A stretch of 37,232 nucleotides of DNA. Origin: Bryobacterales bacterium (GTDB lineage: Bacteria; Acidobacteriota; Terriglobia; Bryobacterales; Bryobacteraceae). The notes under the pieces were generated by a model. It was not told where the DNA came from. It ran no database searches and was given only the letters and a program-made list of their open reading frames with translations. The translations under genes and the position numbers were made by a program. This document shows positions 28,574 to 37,230 of the stretch, piece after piece. How positions within the stretch are numbered: the first letter of the stretch is position 1; each line of letters starts with the position of its first letter. Location of the stretch: NCBI GenBank assembly GCA_027452065.1, contig DAIDHC010000231.1, forward strand, positions 1 to 37,232, in the 5' to 3' direction.

Positions 28574-30251
28574 CCTCGCCTTCGCCGCCGCCTTCCTTCT
28601 TGCCGGCTGCGCCCAACGCCCCAGCCCCTTCGAACAGGCCACCGAGGATTTCGTTTACTCGACTTTGGCTCTTTCCCCGGTGGCCTCCACTCAGGCCGGT
28701 TATCACACCCACCAGGGCGTCAATCTCGACTCCCGCCTCGACGATTATTCCCCCTCCGGCATCGACCGCGAACGGCAGATCTTTCTCGGCTTCCGCGACC
28801 GCCTCGCCGCATTCAAGCCCGCCGCCCTGTCGCTGGAGGATCGCGCCGACTTGCGCATCATGCAGGACGAAATCTCGCTCTCCCTGCTCGAGCTCGACTC
28901 CATTCAGGGCTACCGGCACAATCCCACGGTCTACGTCGAGCTGATCGGCAACGCTTTGTTCACGCCCTATGAGCTCGCCTACGCGCCCGAGCGCGAGCGC
29001 TTCACCCAGATCATCGCCCGTCTGGACGGGATCCCGGCGTTGATCGCCCAGGCTGAGGCCAATCTGCAGGACTCGCCCGAAGTGTGGAACCGCGTGGCCC
29101 GCGAGGAAAACGAGGGCAATATCGAGCTGGTCGATCAGACGCTGCGGGATGCCGCGCCCGCAACGGTCCGCCCGGCCTATGACCGCGCCGCGGCGCCCGC
29201 GCTGCGCGCCCTTCGCGATTTCGACGCCTTCCTTGCCGGTCCTCTGGCCGCCAAAACGAGCGACTGGCGCCTGGGTCCGGAGCGCTACGTCGAGAAATTC
29301 CGCCTGACTCTGGCGACCGGCAAGAGCCCCGGTGAGACGCTGCGCGAGGCCGAAGCCCAGCTCCGCGCCACCCGCGAAGAGATGGCGAAGCTGGCCGCGC
29401 CGCAGTCGATTCCCGAGGCCCTCGACGCCATCGCCAAACGCCATGCCACGCCGGACACTTATCTCCACGAGGCCCGCGCCGATCTCGAACGCGCCCGACA
29501 GTTCGTCGAAGCTCGCGGGCTGGTGCCGCTTCCTTCCGGCGAGCAGTTGAAAGTCATCCCGACGCCGGAGTTCATGCGCGGCATTTACGGCGTCGGCGGC
29601 TTCAACCCCGCTCCGCCGCTCGAGCCGCAGCTCGGCGCATTTTATTGGATCACGCCCATTCCCACCAGTTGGCCGCCGGTGCGGGTCGAATCCAAACTCC
29701 GCGAGTACAACACCTACGGCCTCGAACACATCACCATTCACGAGGCCATGCCCGGCCACTGGGTGCAGTTCGAATACGCCAACCGCATCGAGCCCGTCGG
29801 CCGCCGGCTGCTCCGCGCGCTGTTCGGCAACGGCCCCTACGTCGAAGGCTGGGCCGTCTACGCGCAGCAGTTGATGACCGATCAAGGCTACCTCAACGGC
29901 GACCCGGGGCTCCGTCTCACCTACCTGAAACAGATGCTGCGCGTGTTAACCAACACGATCCTGGACGTCCGCCTGCAAACGATGGGCATGACCGATCAGC
30001 AGGCGCTCGACATGATGATGAACGACGCCTTCCAGGAACGCGAGGAGGCCGTCGCCAAGCTCCAGCGCGCCCAGCTTTCCTCCTGCCAGTTGCCGATGTA
30101 CTTCGTCGGCTGGAGCGGCTGGCGGAGCGTGCTGGCCAACGACCGGCAACGCATGGCCGAGCGCTTCAACCTTCCTGACTTCCACAAGTGGGCGCTCGAG
30201 GAAGGCGCCGTGCCGCTCCCGGTGCTCGATACGCTGCTCGCCGGCCATTAG
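28554..30251 (+). CDS. DUF885 family lipoprotein, putative metalloprotease-like
   Basis: 565 residues. A lipoprotein signal peptide with lipobox LAGC (Cys19) is evident. The DUF885 hallmark HEAMPGH lies at 396-402, with a downstream EGWAVYA (Glu431), together suggesting a zinc site of HExxxGH-type peptidase-like proteins. The enzymatic activity of most members is not established. The protein would sit in the periplasm, anchored to a membrane. The ATG at 28554 is inside the end of fabD (20-bp overlap), so the two are probably coupled. It converges with the homoserine dehydrogenase gene, 20 bp between stops. Confidence 0.88.
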   Translation: MLKLPVSLAFAAAFLLAGCAQRPSPFEQATEDFVYSTLALSPVASTQAGYHTHQGVNLDSRLDDYSPSGIDRERQIFLGFRDRLAAFKPAALSLEDRADLRIMQDEISLSLLELDSIQGYRHNPTVYVELIGNALFTPYELAYAPERERFTQIIARLDGIPALIAQAEANLQDSPEVWNRVAREENEGNIELVDQTLRDAAPATVRPAYDRAAAPALRALRDFDAFLAGPLAAKTSDWRLGPERYVEKFRLTLATGKSPGETLREAEAQLRATREEMAKLAAPQSIPEALDAIAKRHATPDTYLHEARADLERARQFVEARGLVPLPSGEQLKVIPTPEFMRGIYGVGGFNPAPPLEPQLGAFYWITPIPTSWPPVRVESKLREYNTYGLEHITIHEAMPGHWVQFEYANRIEPVGRRLLRALFGNGPYVEGWAVYAQQLMTDQGYLNGDPGLRLTYLKQMLRVLTNTILDVRLQTMGMTDQQALDMMMNDAFQEREEAVAKLQRAQLSSCQLPMYFVGWSGWRSVLANDRQRMAERFNLPDFHKWALEEGAVPLPVLDTLLAGH

Positions 30252-30271
30252 CGGCGCGCCGGGGACGAGGG

Positions 30272-31261
30272 TTATCGGGCGGGGCGTTTCTCTTCCCAGC
30301 CGCGCATCCGGCCGATGTCCACCAGGTCGCTGAACACGCCGTACGCGGTTTGCTCGACGCCGGGATCGATGGAAATCGTGCCCACGGTGCCCATCAGGTC
30401 GGTGTGCAGCAACAAAAGGTTCGAGGTGCCCTGCGGCGCGGCCAGCAGATCGGTCTCCGCCAGCACTTCGGCCCGCACCCGGAGCTTCACTCCCGAGGCG
30501 GTCCGCCGGCCGCGCGTCGCCAGCACCACGGTCTTGCCGCTCCCGGCCAACTCCATCACGCGCTCCGGAGTCAGCCGCCCGATGCCCCGCCGGTCCACAT
30601 CGTAGGGCGTCACCTCCGCCTCCATCAGGACGTTGGCCAGCGCCGCCGCCTTCACCGCCGAGTCCCATCCGTCGATATCGAAGCTGGCGTCGGCCTCCGT
30701 AATGCCCATCCGCCGCGCCCGCTCGATGCCGTCTTCGATGGGCAGCCCTTCGCGCATCGCCGCGATCACAACCTTGGTGGTTGAGTTCAAGACGCCCGTA
30801 AAGCCGTTCACCCGCACGCCGGGCAGCGTGCGCCGCACCAGGTTGAACACCGGCGCCCCGTCCATCACGGTGGATTCGAACCGGAACTCGACGCCCGCCT
30901 GGCGTGCCTCCCGCGCCAGCGCGGCGTAGGCGTGGGCGATCGGGCCTTTATTGGCCGTCACCACGTGGAGCGAGCGGGCGAACGCCGCCCGGATGTGGCT
31001 CAGCGCGGGCTCGCCCGTGGCCGGATTCAGCGTCGTCAGCTCAACCGCCGCCTCGGCCCCGGCCCGGTCGAGAAACTCTTCCACCGACTGCGCCGCCTCG
31101 CCCAGCCGCGGCTCCGCGCCCAAGCCTCCTGGGCCATACGCCGTCCCGTGCCGCGCCGTGTGCACTCCCACCAGGCGCAGCGGAAACTCTTCGCGCTTGT
31201 CCGCCACCAGCCGCGCCAGGGCCCGCCCGACGCTCCCAAATCCGATCAGCGCGATTCTCAA
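30272..31261 (-). CDS. Homoserine dehydrogenase (short form, no ACT domain)
   Basis: 329 residues. The Rossmann motif IGFGSVGRALARL starts at residue 6; TANKGP (103-108, Lys105) and the catalytic stretch DIDGWDSAVKAAALAN (195-210, with Asp200 and Lys204) are the homoserine dehydrogenase signature. It reduces aspartate semialdehyde to homoserine, the MetX substrate. A C-terminal ACT regulatory domain, present in many bacterial forms, is missing, so feedback inhibition by threonine through ACT is not expected. The start is TTG at 31261, only 6 bp after a -10-like TACACT (31268-31273), consistent with a leaderless message. The AsmA-like gene is 72 bp upstream. Confidence 0.85.
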   Translation of the reverse strand: MRIALIGFGSVGRALARLVADKREEFPLRLVGVHTARHGTAYGPGGLGAEPRLGEAAQSVEEFLDRAGAEAAVELTTLNPATGEPALSHIRAAFARSLHVVTANKGPIAHAYAALAREARQAGVEFRFESTVMDGAPVFNLVRRTLPGVRVNGFTGVLNSTTKVVIAAMREGLPIEDGIERARRMGITEADASFDIDGWDSAVKAAALANVLMEAEVTPYDVDRRGIGRLTPERVMELAGSGKTVVLATRGRRTASGVKLRVRAEVLAETDLLAAPQGTSNLLLLHTDLMGTVGTISIDPGVEQTAYGVFSDLVDIGRMRGWEEKRPAR

Positions 31262-31333
31262 CGCTTCAGTGTATCGCGCGCCCCGTGGCCGGCTGGAGCC
31301 CGGCCGGCCGCCGTTGCCGCGAATACTTCCGCC

Positions 31334-32944
31334 TTATTTCTTTTGTCCTCCGAAAAGGTTCTTGAGAATTTTCGAAGCGTCGCCGGCCGGCGACTTCCCG
31401 CCCACGATGCCCTTCAGTTCATTCGTTACGATGCCCTGCACGTCCGGCCGGATCGAGGGATTCTCCGCCGTGCCCTGAATCGTAAACGGGATGCCGCCCG
31501 GGCCGCCCAGCGACGCCAGCGCGTTGCCGCCCAGCGCCGCGCGCATCTTGAAATTGAGCGTGTGGGACGGGCTGATGGTTCCGGCCCCCGTCATGCCGCC
31601 GATGCCGGCGATAGCGAACTGAACGTTGTCCAGCGCCGTTCCGTCCACAGTGTTCCTCACATTCGCGTTCAGCGTCCGGATCAGAGTGTGCGGCTCCGCT
31701 TTGATCCCGGTGAATTCGTGCAGCACCTGAAGCTTGGAAGCGAAGTCGTAATTCGCCAGCCGGGCGTTCTCGGCGCCCACGGTTCCCTGCGTGACCAGCT
31801 TGTCCAGTGTCCCTTGCGCGGCCAGATTCACATCGGCGGTTCCCTGATCGATGGACGCTCCGGTGGGTAGCGCGATGTTGAGCGGCCCCAGAAACGTCGC
31901 CAGATCGGTGAGCGGCATCTTCGAGCCCGTGAGTTTCAGATCCACCGCGGCGGGCTCGGTTTCCAGGCGGTAACTCCCGCTGAGATTCGCCACCGCCGCG
32001 CCGAGATGGATCGCCATCCGCTGAACCTCGCCCGACTGTCTGGCGAGGTTGTGCGCGACCACCAGATCGACCTCGGCCGGCCGTTTAGCGGGCGTTCCGC
32101 CCTTGGCCAAAACAAGCTGTTCGGCCGTCAGTTTCGCGGTGACCGCGATCACGCCCTTCGCCGACTGAGCGGATCCATCCAGAGATGCGATGCCCGCCAC
32201 GCCGTCCGCCGGACTCACCAGGCCCGAGCCCGTAAGGTCGAGGCGATCCACCTTCAGCTTGGCGTTGAATGGCGTATCGGTCGCATTCCCCTGATCGAGC
32301 GGACCCGCGATGCCGTCGAGCTTGATCGTCCCTCCGCCGGATACGGCGGCGCTGAGCGAGAACGGAAACGGCGCCTCCGCCGAAAAGTTCTTCACCTCGA
32401 TATTCAGCTTCTCGAGAACCAGCGGCTTGGTTTTCGTCCCCGTTTTTTCGAGCGCAATCCGGCCGCCGGAAATCTTGATCACGGCAATGGAAATCTGTGG
32501 TTCCTGGGCCGAAGCCGCTGCCGCTTCCGGTGGCCGGACCGGAACCGCGGCGGTCTTCGTGCCAATGGTTGAAAAATTAAACACACCCGCGGCCGTCTCG
32601 ACCAGATTGATTTCCGGCTCAACGATCGTGATGCCGGTCACGTTCAGCTTGCGCGACAGGATGAGCGGCAGTAATTCCACGCCCACCTTCAAAGACTCCG
32701 CGCGGAGGAACGGCGCCTTGCTGAACGCCGGATCGTCGGAAATCGACAGATCGCTCGCCGCCACGCCGCCCGAGAACACGGAGACTTTCAGATCGCCCAG
32801 TTTCACCTCGCGTCCCAGCGCCGCGCTGAGCCGGCTTTCGAGAGCCGGGCGGAACTGGTTGGCGTCGATCAGGAAAGGAAGCGCGACCGCAACCGCCAGA
32901 AGCAGCACGACCACGCCCCCGACAATACCGGCAACTCTCTTCAT
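31334..32944 (-). CDS. AsmA family protein
   Basis: 536 residues. One N-terminal membrane helix (about 4-26) is followed by an AsmA-like domain (LIDANQFRPALESRLSAALGREVKLGDL) and repeated beta-strand segments, ending in a region FTIQGTAENPSIRPDVQGIV typical of AsmA C-termini. AsmA/YhdP-type proteins act in the inner membrane/periplasm in envelope lipid homeostasis; the precise role here is unknown. AAGGAGA lies 7 bp before the ATG, and a -10-like TACACT lies at 32967-32972. Neighbouring genes give no further clue. Confidence 0.85.
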   Translation of the reverse strand: MKRVAGIVGGVVVLLLAVAVALPFLIDANQFRPALESRLSAALGREVKLGDLKVSVFSGGVAASDLSISDDPAFSKAPFLRAESLKVGVELLPLILSRKLNVTGITIVEPEINLVETAAGVFNFSTIGTKTAAVPVRPPEAAAASAQEPQISIAVIKISGGRIALEKTGTKTKPLVLEKLNIEVKNFSAEAPFPFSLSAAVSGGGTIKLDGIAGPLDQGNATDTPFNAKLKVDRLDLTGSGLVSPADGVAGIASLDGSAQSAKGVIAVTAKLTAEQLVLAKGGTPAKRPAEVDLVVAHNLARQSGEVQRMAIHLGAAVANLSGSYRLETEPAAVDLKLTGSKMPLTDLATFLGPLNIALPTGASIDQGTADVNLAAQGTLDKLVTQGTVGAENARLANYDFASKLQVLHEFTGIKAEPHTLIRTLNANVRNTVDGTALDNVQFAIAGIGGMTGAGTISPSHTLNFKMRAALGGNALASLGGPGGIPFTIQGTAENPSIRPDVQGIVTNELKGIVGGKSPAGDASKILKNLFGGQKK

Positions 32945-33440
32945 GGGAGTCTCCTTCCGTCCTCAAAGTGTATCGAAAGGCCTACCACGGGATTTTCCGC
33001 GGCGGGCGCGAACAACGGTGACGATGTCGCCGTGCCGCAAGGCCGGGTACGCCGGGAAATTCCCTCGAATCTTGCCGAGGCCGGGTGCTGCCTGGCGGCT
33101 CGCCTGCGGCGTTCGATGTCCGTCCGTCTTCGACCTCTCGAAGATGGGCGCAAAGTTTAGATCCCACCCTGCGACGGAGTCATCATGACGGCGAGGCAGA
33201 TTACTGCGAGGGAATCGTGGACGTTTTCATTGTTCGACCTGCCGGTCAATACGAACTACTGGCTTCCGGGCTCCGTCCCGGAGAAGTGGAAGAGTTTCGG
33301 GAGTGGTTCCGTTATACAAAGCCACTGGGCAGCAGCATGAAGATAGTGGCGCGCCCTGCCCCCCAGTGCGATTCCGCGTATAGCGTACTGGCCGCTGGAA
33401 CAGAACCGGACCCCGGTGAAAGAGCCGGGGCGTCCTTGTC
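32945..33440. other. Intergenic region with ambiguous small frames
   Basis: Nearly 500 bp between the AsmA-like gene (-) and the surface-antigen gene (+). The left end has the AsmA promoter elements. The right half carries two overlapping short frames (33185-33340 and GTG 33217-33444), neither recognised. A CCGGG/CCCGG hairpin (33266-33281) recurs at 37011-37026, and another GC hairpin (CCCCGG/CCGGGG) lies near 33412-33431. Coding character is weak overall. Confidence 0.5.
33185..33340 (+). CDS. Doubtful 51-residue ORF
   Basis: Starts ATG with a GGAG 5 bp upstream and has fairly high third-position GC in its first half, which favours coding. The product is Trp/Ser-rich and matches nothing I recognise. 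A competing frame (GTG 33217 to 33444, 75 residues) overlaps it; that one ends in a GTGA overlap with the most upstream start of the surface-antigen gene. At most one of the two is likely to be real. Either may be a gene remnant. Confidence 0.22.
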   Translation: MTARQITARESWTFSLFDLPVNTNYWLPGSVPEKWKSFGSGSVIQSHWAAA

Positions 33441-34784
33441 GTGACCTCCTCCGGCAACCAGCAAATGCCTTCTCGCAGACGCGGTCTACAGGGAACTGAA
33501 CCAGCCGGGATTCGAAATGAGGGGGATGCTTCGGCGTTCAACGCGAGACGAGCTGTTCGACTGTTCGCCTTGCTCTTGAGCGCCCTCTGTACCTGCCCGA
33601 ACGTGCCCGCCCTTGCGCAGGAATCGTCTCCGCCCGTGGCCGGCGAGGCGCAGGACCCCGTGCCTGCCACGCCCCCCGCCCAGGCGCAATCAGGCCAGAA
33701 ACCGGATTCCGCCGAGCAGGCCCAGCCCAAGGAGAAAAGGGGCGAGGAGAAAGACCAAAGCAACCAGAAGCGGACTTTGGGCGGTTCCTTTGTCGTCGCG
33801 CCCCTCCCCATTTCGAGCCCGGCCATCGGCACTGGGCTCATTCCGGTTGTGGCCTACATTTTTCCCTTCAGCAAGAAGGACACGATCTCTCCTCCGTCCA
33901 CGGTTGGAGCGGCGGGCTTGATCACGGACAACGGCAGCCGCGCCATCGCTTTCGGGGCGCAACTGTTCTTCAGCGAGAACCGGTACAAAGTGACTACAGG
34001 CTACGTTCGCGGAAACTTGAATTACAACGTCTATAACCCCGGGATTCTCACCGACACGGTCATGAAGTTGCCCCTGAAGCAGACCGGCCAGGGATTTTTC
34101 GGTGAGTTCCTGCGCCGCACATGGTGGAATTTTTTCGTGGGCCCGCGATTTCTGACCGGAAACTCCTTAATCACGGTCAGAGCGGATAGCACCGCCAGTT
34201 TCCCTGATCTCCCGGAAGTGGGCCTGCAGACGTCGCTGCGGTCGCTGGGATTCCGCGTCCAAAGGGATACGCGGCCCAACCACTTTTACCCGACCACGGG
34301 AACGATGACTGACTTTACGGCGGATTTTTTTGCGCAGGGTATCGGAAGCAAGTACAGCTTCCAGAGTTACAAGCTGATCTACAACAAGTACGGCAGTCTG
34401 ACCAAGAATCAGGTTCTGGCCTTCGGGTCCTTCTTCTGTGCCACGGCCGGCCAGCCGCCTTTCTATGGCAACTGCATCTATGGATCCCAAAACCAATTGC
34501 GCGGCTACACTGCGGGCCGCTACTTCGATCGCTACCTGATGGCTTCTCAAGTCGAATACCGTTTGTCCTTGCCGTATCGGCTTGGACTGGCCGCCTTCGG
34601 TGGCATCGGGGGAGTCGTCCCGGGAGCGGATCAGATCTTGAACCGGAAAGGGTATTTCCTGCCCAGCGGCGGAGTCGGATTGCGCTTCCAACTCAGCACG
34701 AAATACCATGTCAACCTTCGAGCCGACATCGCTCAGGGCAAGGATGGCCACACCTTCGGTATGGGTGTGGGCGAAGCATTTTGA
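33441..34784 (+). CDS. Outer-membrane surface antigen (D15/Omp85-like barrel)
   Basis: 447 residues from the most upstream GTG. A hydrophobic segment about residues 39-60 ending in PALAQE looks like a Sec signal peptide, but the start is uncertain: 38 residues before it are unusually many, and an ATG at 33465 is no better. After a Pro/Gln/Lys-rich linker (about 63-108) the rest is beta-strand-rich with Gly/aromatic periodicity, LRGYTAGRYFDRYLMASQVEYRL-type sequence typical of D15 barrels, and a terminal Phe, as in outer-membrane proteins. No POTRA domain is evident. Its function could be transport or assembly in the outer membrane; specificity is unknown. Confidence 0.75.
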   Translation: MTSSGNQQMPSRRRGLQGTEPAGIRNEGDASAFNARRAVRLFALLLSALCTCPNVPALAQESSPPVAGEAQDPVPATPPAQAQSGQKPDSAEQAQPKEKRGEEKDQSNQKRTLGGSFVVAPLPISSPAIGTGLIPVVAYIFPFSKKDTISPPSTVGAAGLITDNGSRAIAFGAQLFFSENRYKVTTGYVRGNLNYNVYNPGILTDTVMKLPLKQTGQGFFGEFLRRTWWNFFVGPRFLTGNSLITVRADSTASFPDLPEVGLQTSLRSLGFRVQRDTRPNHFYPTTGTMTDFTADFFAQGIGSKYSFQSYKLIYNKYGSLTKNQVLAFGSFFCATAGQPPFYGNCIYGSQNQLRGYTAGRYFDRYLMASQVEYRLSLPYRLGLAAFGGIGGVVPGADQILNRKGYFLPSGGVGLRFQLSTKYHVNLRADIAQGKDGHTFGMGVGEAF

Positions 34785-34915
34785 TGCGGTTTCCGGGGCG
34801 GCAGCTCCGCCGGCGCCGGGCCCGCTCTCCCAGGACGATGACGGGCGCTGCGAAGAATCACCGGCCGGGTTCACCGTTCGTTCCCGGCATTCGCGCGCAC
34901 CTTCCCCGCCGCCGC

Positions 34916-35497
34916 CTATTTCATCAGCCGGACGTTGAGCAGCTTATTGTAGGCTGTCCCATGCTGAAAGCTTTCGATCTCGTAAGTGTTCTTCTTTTTG
35001 TCGAACCGGATCTTGGCGGCTCCGATGGCGGTACCCATTCCCTGGCCGTTCTCGTCGAGCACGAGCTCGAGGATCGTGTAGGGATAATCGGTCGAGCGGC
35101 CCGAGCGGCGAAGCTCAACGAACGACATGTTTCGAGCCGTCGCCACGCGGACGATGATCTTGTCGCCCTTCCGCAGTTTGCGCGCAATCGCAAGCGGTGT
35201 GCCCACGCGCCCGACCGGGGAAACCTGCCCGACATCCTCGTCTTCGAGCACCCGCCGCAGCCGGTCCGGTCCGTCCTTCGCCAGGATGGCCGCGTACTTC
35301 TTAATCTCCTCGTCCGTATTGAACCGGTTGATTCGGATGTTGATGGGCATGGTGGAGCCGCCGAGGCTACCGCCCACGCCGGCCCACACCGCTGAATAAA
35401 ACTCCGGTTTCGGCTTTTCCTGGCCGGACGCTGTTCCACACAGCAGCAGCATGGCCGCCAAGGCCGCCGCGCAGGTCCCGATCTTGCGTTTTCTCAC
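34916..35497 (-). CDS. Secreted protein of unknown function
   Basis: 193 residues from a GTG at 35497, chosen because it follows a GCGAGG Shine-Dalgarno sequence and begins a clear Sec signal peptide (RKRK, then a hydrophobic core ending TASGQ). The mature part is mixed alpha/beta, rich in Arg/Lys, with segments FNTDEEIKKYAAIL and FVELRRSGRSTDYPYTILEL. I recognise no family. The same frame stays open upstream to 35911, but that part has no signal or recognisable sequence. It converges with the surface-antigen gene. Confidence 0.6.
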   Translation of the reverse strand: MRKRKIGTCAAALAAMLLLCGTASGQEKPKPEFYSAVWAGVGGSLGGSTMPINIRINRFNTDEEIKKYAAILAKDGPDRLRRVLEDEDVGQVSPVGRVGTPLAIARKLRKGDKIIVRVATARNMSFVELRRSGRSTDYPYTILELVLDENGQGMGTAIGAAKIRFDKKKNTYEIESFQHGTAYNKLLNVRLMK

Positions 35498-36179
35498 GAT
35501 CCTCGCTCCCGCCGCCGGAATGATGCCCGGCGTTTTGCCCGCACCGAAAGCAATCGCTCCGGCACACCCGATCGAAGGCCGATTCACTGACAAGGAGCCT
35601 CTGTTGCCCTGATTCGCACCGCAGCGTCCGGACTCAATTTTGTAGCGCATGCGGTTGCGCCCGGACTCGCCGATGCCTACATCCAAAGCGAAGCGCAGTC
35701 CTGCATGCCCGACCGTGGGCCAGGTGCCCTCTTCGGCGCTGGAGCGATCCACTCTGCTCACCGCCGTGGACGTTGCGCTGTAGCCTTCGGAAGCCTCGAA
35801 AACGCGCCCGCCGCTCTCGCGTGCTGCCTGGCTCGGGCGATAATGTGTCGGACTTTCGCCGGCGATGGCCGGAGAGCGTGAAAAGCCGCACCGGAACTGC
35901 GCGGTTTGCACCGGTGGGTGTGTCCCAAGCCGCGCCGACTCCGGGGAATCTCGAAAGTCGATCCGTTTCGTTCCAAATCCGATTATTTGGCATGCAAGCT
36001 GCCACGGGAATCACGGAACGAACCTTGAACAACGGCGAGGACAGGACGAATCGCTTACCGGGTTGGCTTGCTGCGCGGTCCGCGTGGTACTCACCCCGCG
36101 TGCCGGCGCTTTCCCTCGACTCGATTCTGGCGGCCGGGCGGCAAATGCGGATTGCGATCGCCGGCGGAGCGGATGTCCT
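35498..36179. other. Long region without a convincing gene
   Basis: 682 bp between divergent genes. Open frames exist on both strands, as expected at this GC content, but none has a good start, a domain or a signal. I found no tRNA, repeat or consensus promoter. It may hold regulatory sequence for the flanking genes or decayed coding sequence. Confidence 0.5.
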
Positions 36180-36953
36180 ATGACCACATTGAGCGCTCTG
36201 CTTCTTACCCTGGCCGAGCTTTGCGGCATGCTGCTGTGCCTCGAGGCCGGCATGCGCATCGGCTTGAAGCGGATCGAGAAGAGCCAGGCTGGTATCGGAC
36301 CGGGCTTCGGCGCGCTCGAGGGCGCCGTGTTCGGCCTCCTGGGGTTGCTGGTGGCATTTACCTTTTCGGGAGCTGCGGTGCGTTTCGATACGAAGAGGAA
36401 CTTGATCGTCGATGAGGCGAATGCAATCGGCACCGCATACCTGCGGATCGATCTGCTGCCGCCCGCGTTGCAGCCGCCAATCCGCGAAGCCTTCCGCCAG
36501 TATGTGGACGCCCACATCGCCGTGTCTCAGAAGATGCAGGATATTCCGGCGGCGAACGAAGAAATTGCCCGGGCTGTGGCGCTCCAGCACGACATATGGG
36601 TGCTCGGGGTGAACGCATGCCGCGAAATGAACTATCCGGCGCGCGAGTCGTTGATCTTATCGTCCTTCAACGAAATGTTCGATATCGCGTCCGCCCGCAT
36701 TGCGGCGGGTAAGATGTATACGCCACGGATCATCCTTGTGCTGCTCGCAACGGTCTCGCTGGTATGTTCGTTTCTGGCCGGCTTCGATGCGGCGCACCGC
36801 AAGACACGCAGTTGGGTCCATACGCTCGGCTTCGCGATCATTCTGGCGCTCACTTTTTACGTAATTGTCGATCTCGAGTATCCCCGGGTCGGCCTGATCC
36901 GGATTTCATCGATGGATCAGGTGCTCGTGGATCTCCGGGCCACCATGAACTAA
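36180..36953 (+). CDS. DUF4239-like membrane protein
   Basis: 257 residues. Four hydrophobic helices are seen at about 4-24, 44-66, 182-202 and 211-231, in two pairs flanking a helical cytoplasmic or periplasmic loop. The segment following helix 2, DEANAIGTAYLRIDLLP (78-94), is typical of DUF4239/bestrophin-like proteins. Function is unknown; some relatives are suspected channels. The ATG at 36180 begins the homologous part; the frame is open upstream to 35865 without coding features. Confidence 0.75.
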   Translation: MTTLSALLLTLAELCGMLLCLEAGMRIGLKRIEKSQAGIGPGFGALEGAVFGLLGLLVAFTFSGAAVRFDTKRNLIVDEANAIGTAYLRIDLLPPALQPPIREAFRQYVDAHIAVSQKMQDIPAANEEIARAVALQHDIWVLGVNACREMNYPARESLILSSFNEMFDIASARIAAGKMYTPRIILVLLATVSLVCSFLAGFDAAHRKTRSWVHTLGFAIILALTFYVIVDLEYPRVGLIRISSMDQVLVDLRATMN

Positions 36954-37153
36954 AGCGGCCCGCGTGCCCGGGTCGCCGCGGCACGGATCGGCGCTCGACG
37001 AATCTCCTGTCCGGGCTCCGCCCCGGCAAAGCCCGACCGATGCGATTTGGTCAGGGTGTTATCGCAGGAAAGCGACCTCAGCCCCACCCGGGGCAAGGCC
37101 GTGCAGTATCGGAATTTCAGGAAGTGGCTTAAAATCAAGAAAGCAGGAAATGT
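36954..37153 (+). other. Spacer before tRNA-Pro
   Basis: A 200-bp spacer containing a CCGGG/CCCGG hairpin (37011-37026) similar to one at 33266-33281 and a -10-like TAAAAT (37130-37135) 18 bp before the tRNA. No -35 match is evident at the right distance. I see no gene in it. Confidence 0.45.
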
Positions 37154-37230
37154 CGGGGCGTAGCGCAGCCTGGTAGCGCACCTGCCTTGGGCGCAGGGGG
37201 TCGGGCGTTCAAATCGCCCCGCCCCGACCA
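37154..37230 (+). tRNA. tRNA-Pro (UGG)
   Basis: 77 nt including an encoded CCA. The acceptor stem CGGGGCG (37154-37160) pairs with CGCCCCG (37220-37226). The D stem is GCGC/GCGC, the anticodon stem CCTGC/GCAGG with loop CTTGGGC (anticodon TGG at 37188-37190), and the T stem GGGCG/CGCCC with loop TTCAAAT. UGG reads proline codons. The antisense strand gives a spurious frame often mis-annotated as a protein. The window ends 2 bp after the CCA. Confidence 0.97.
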
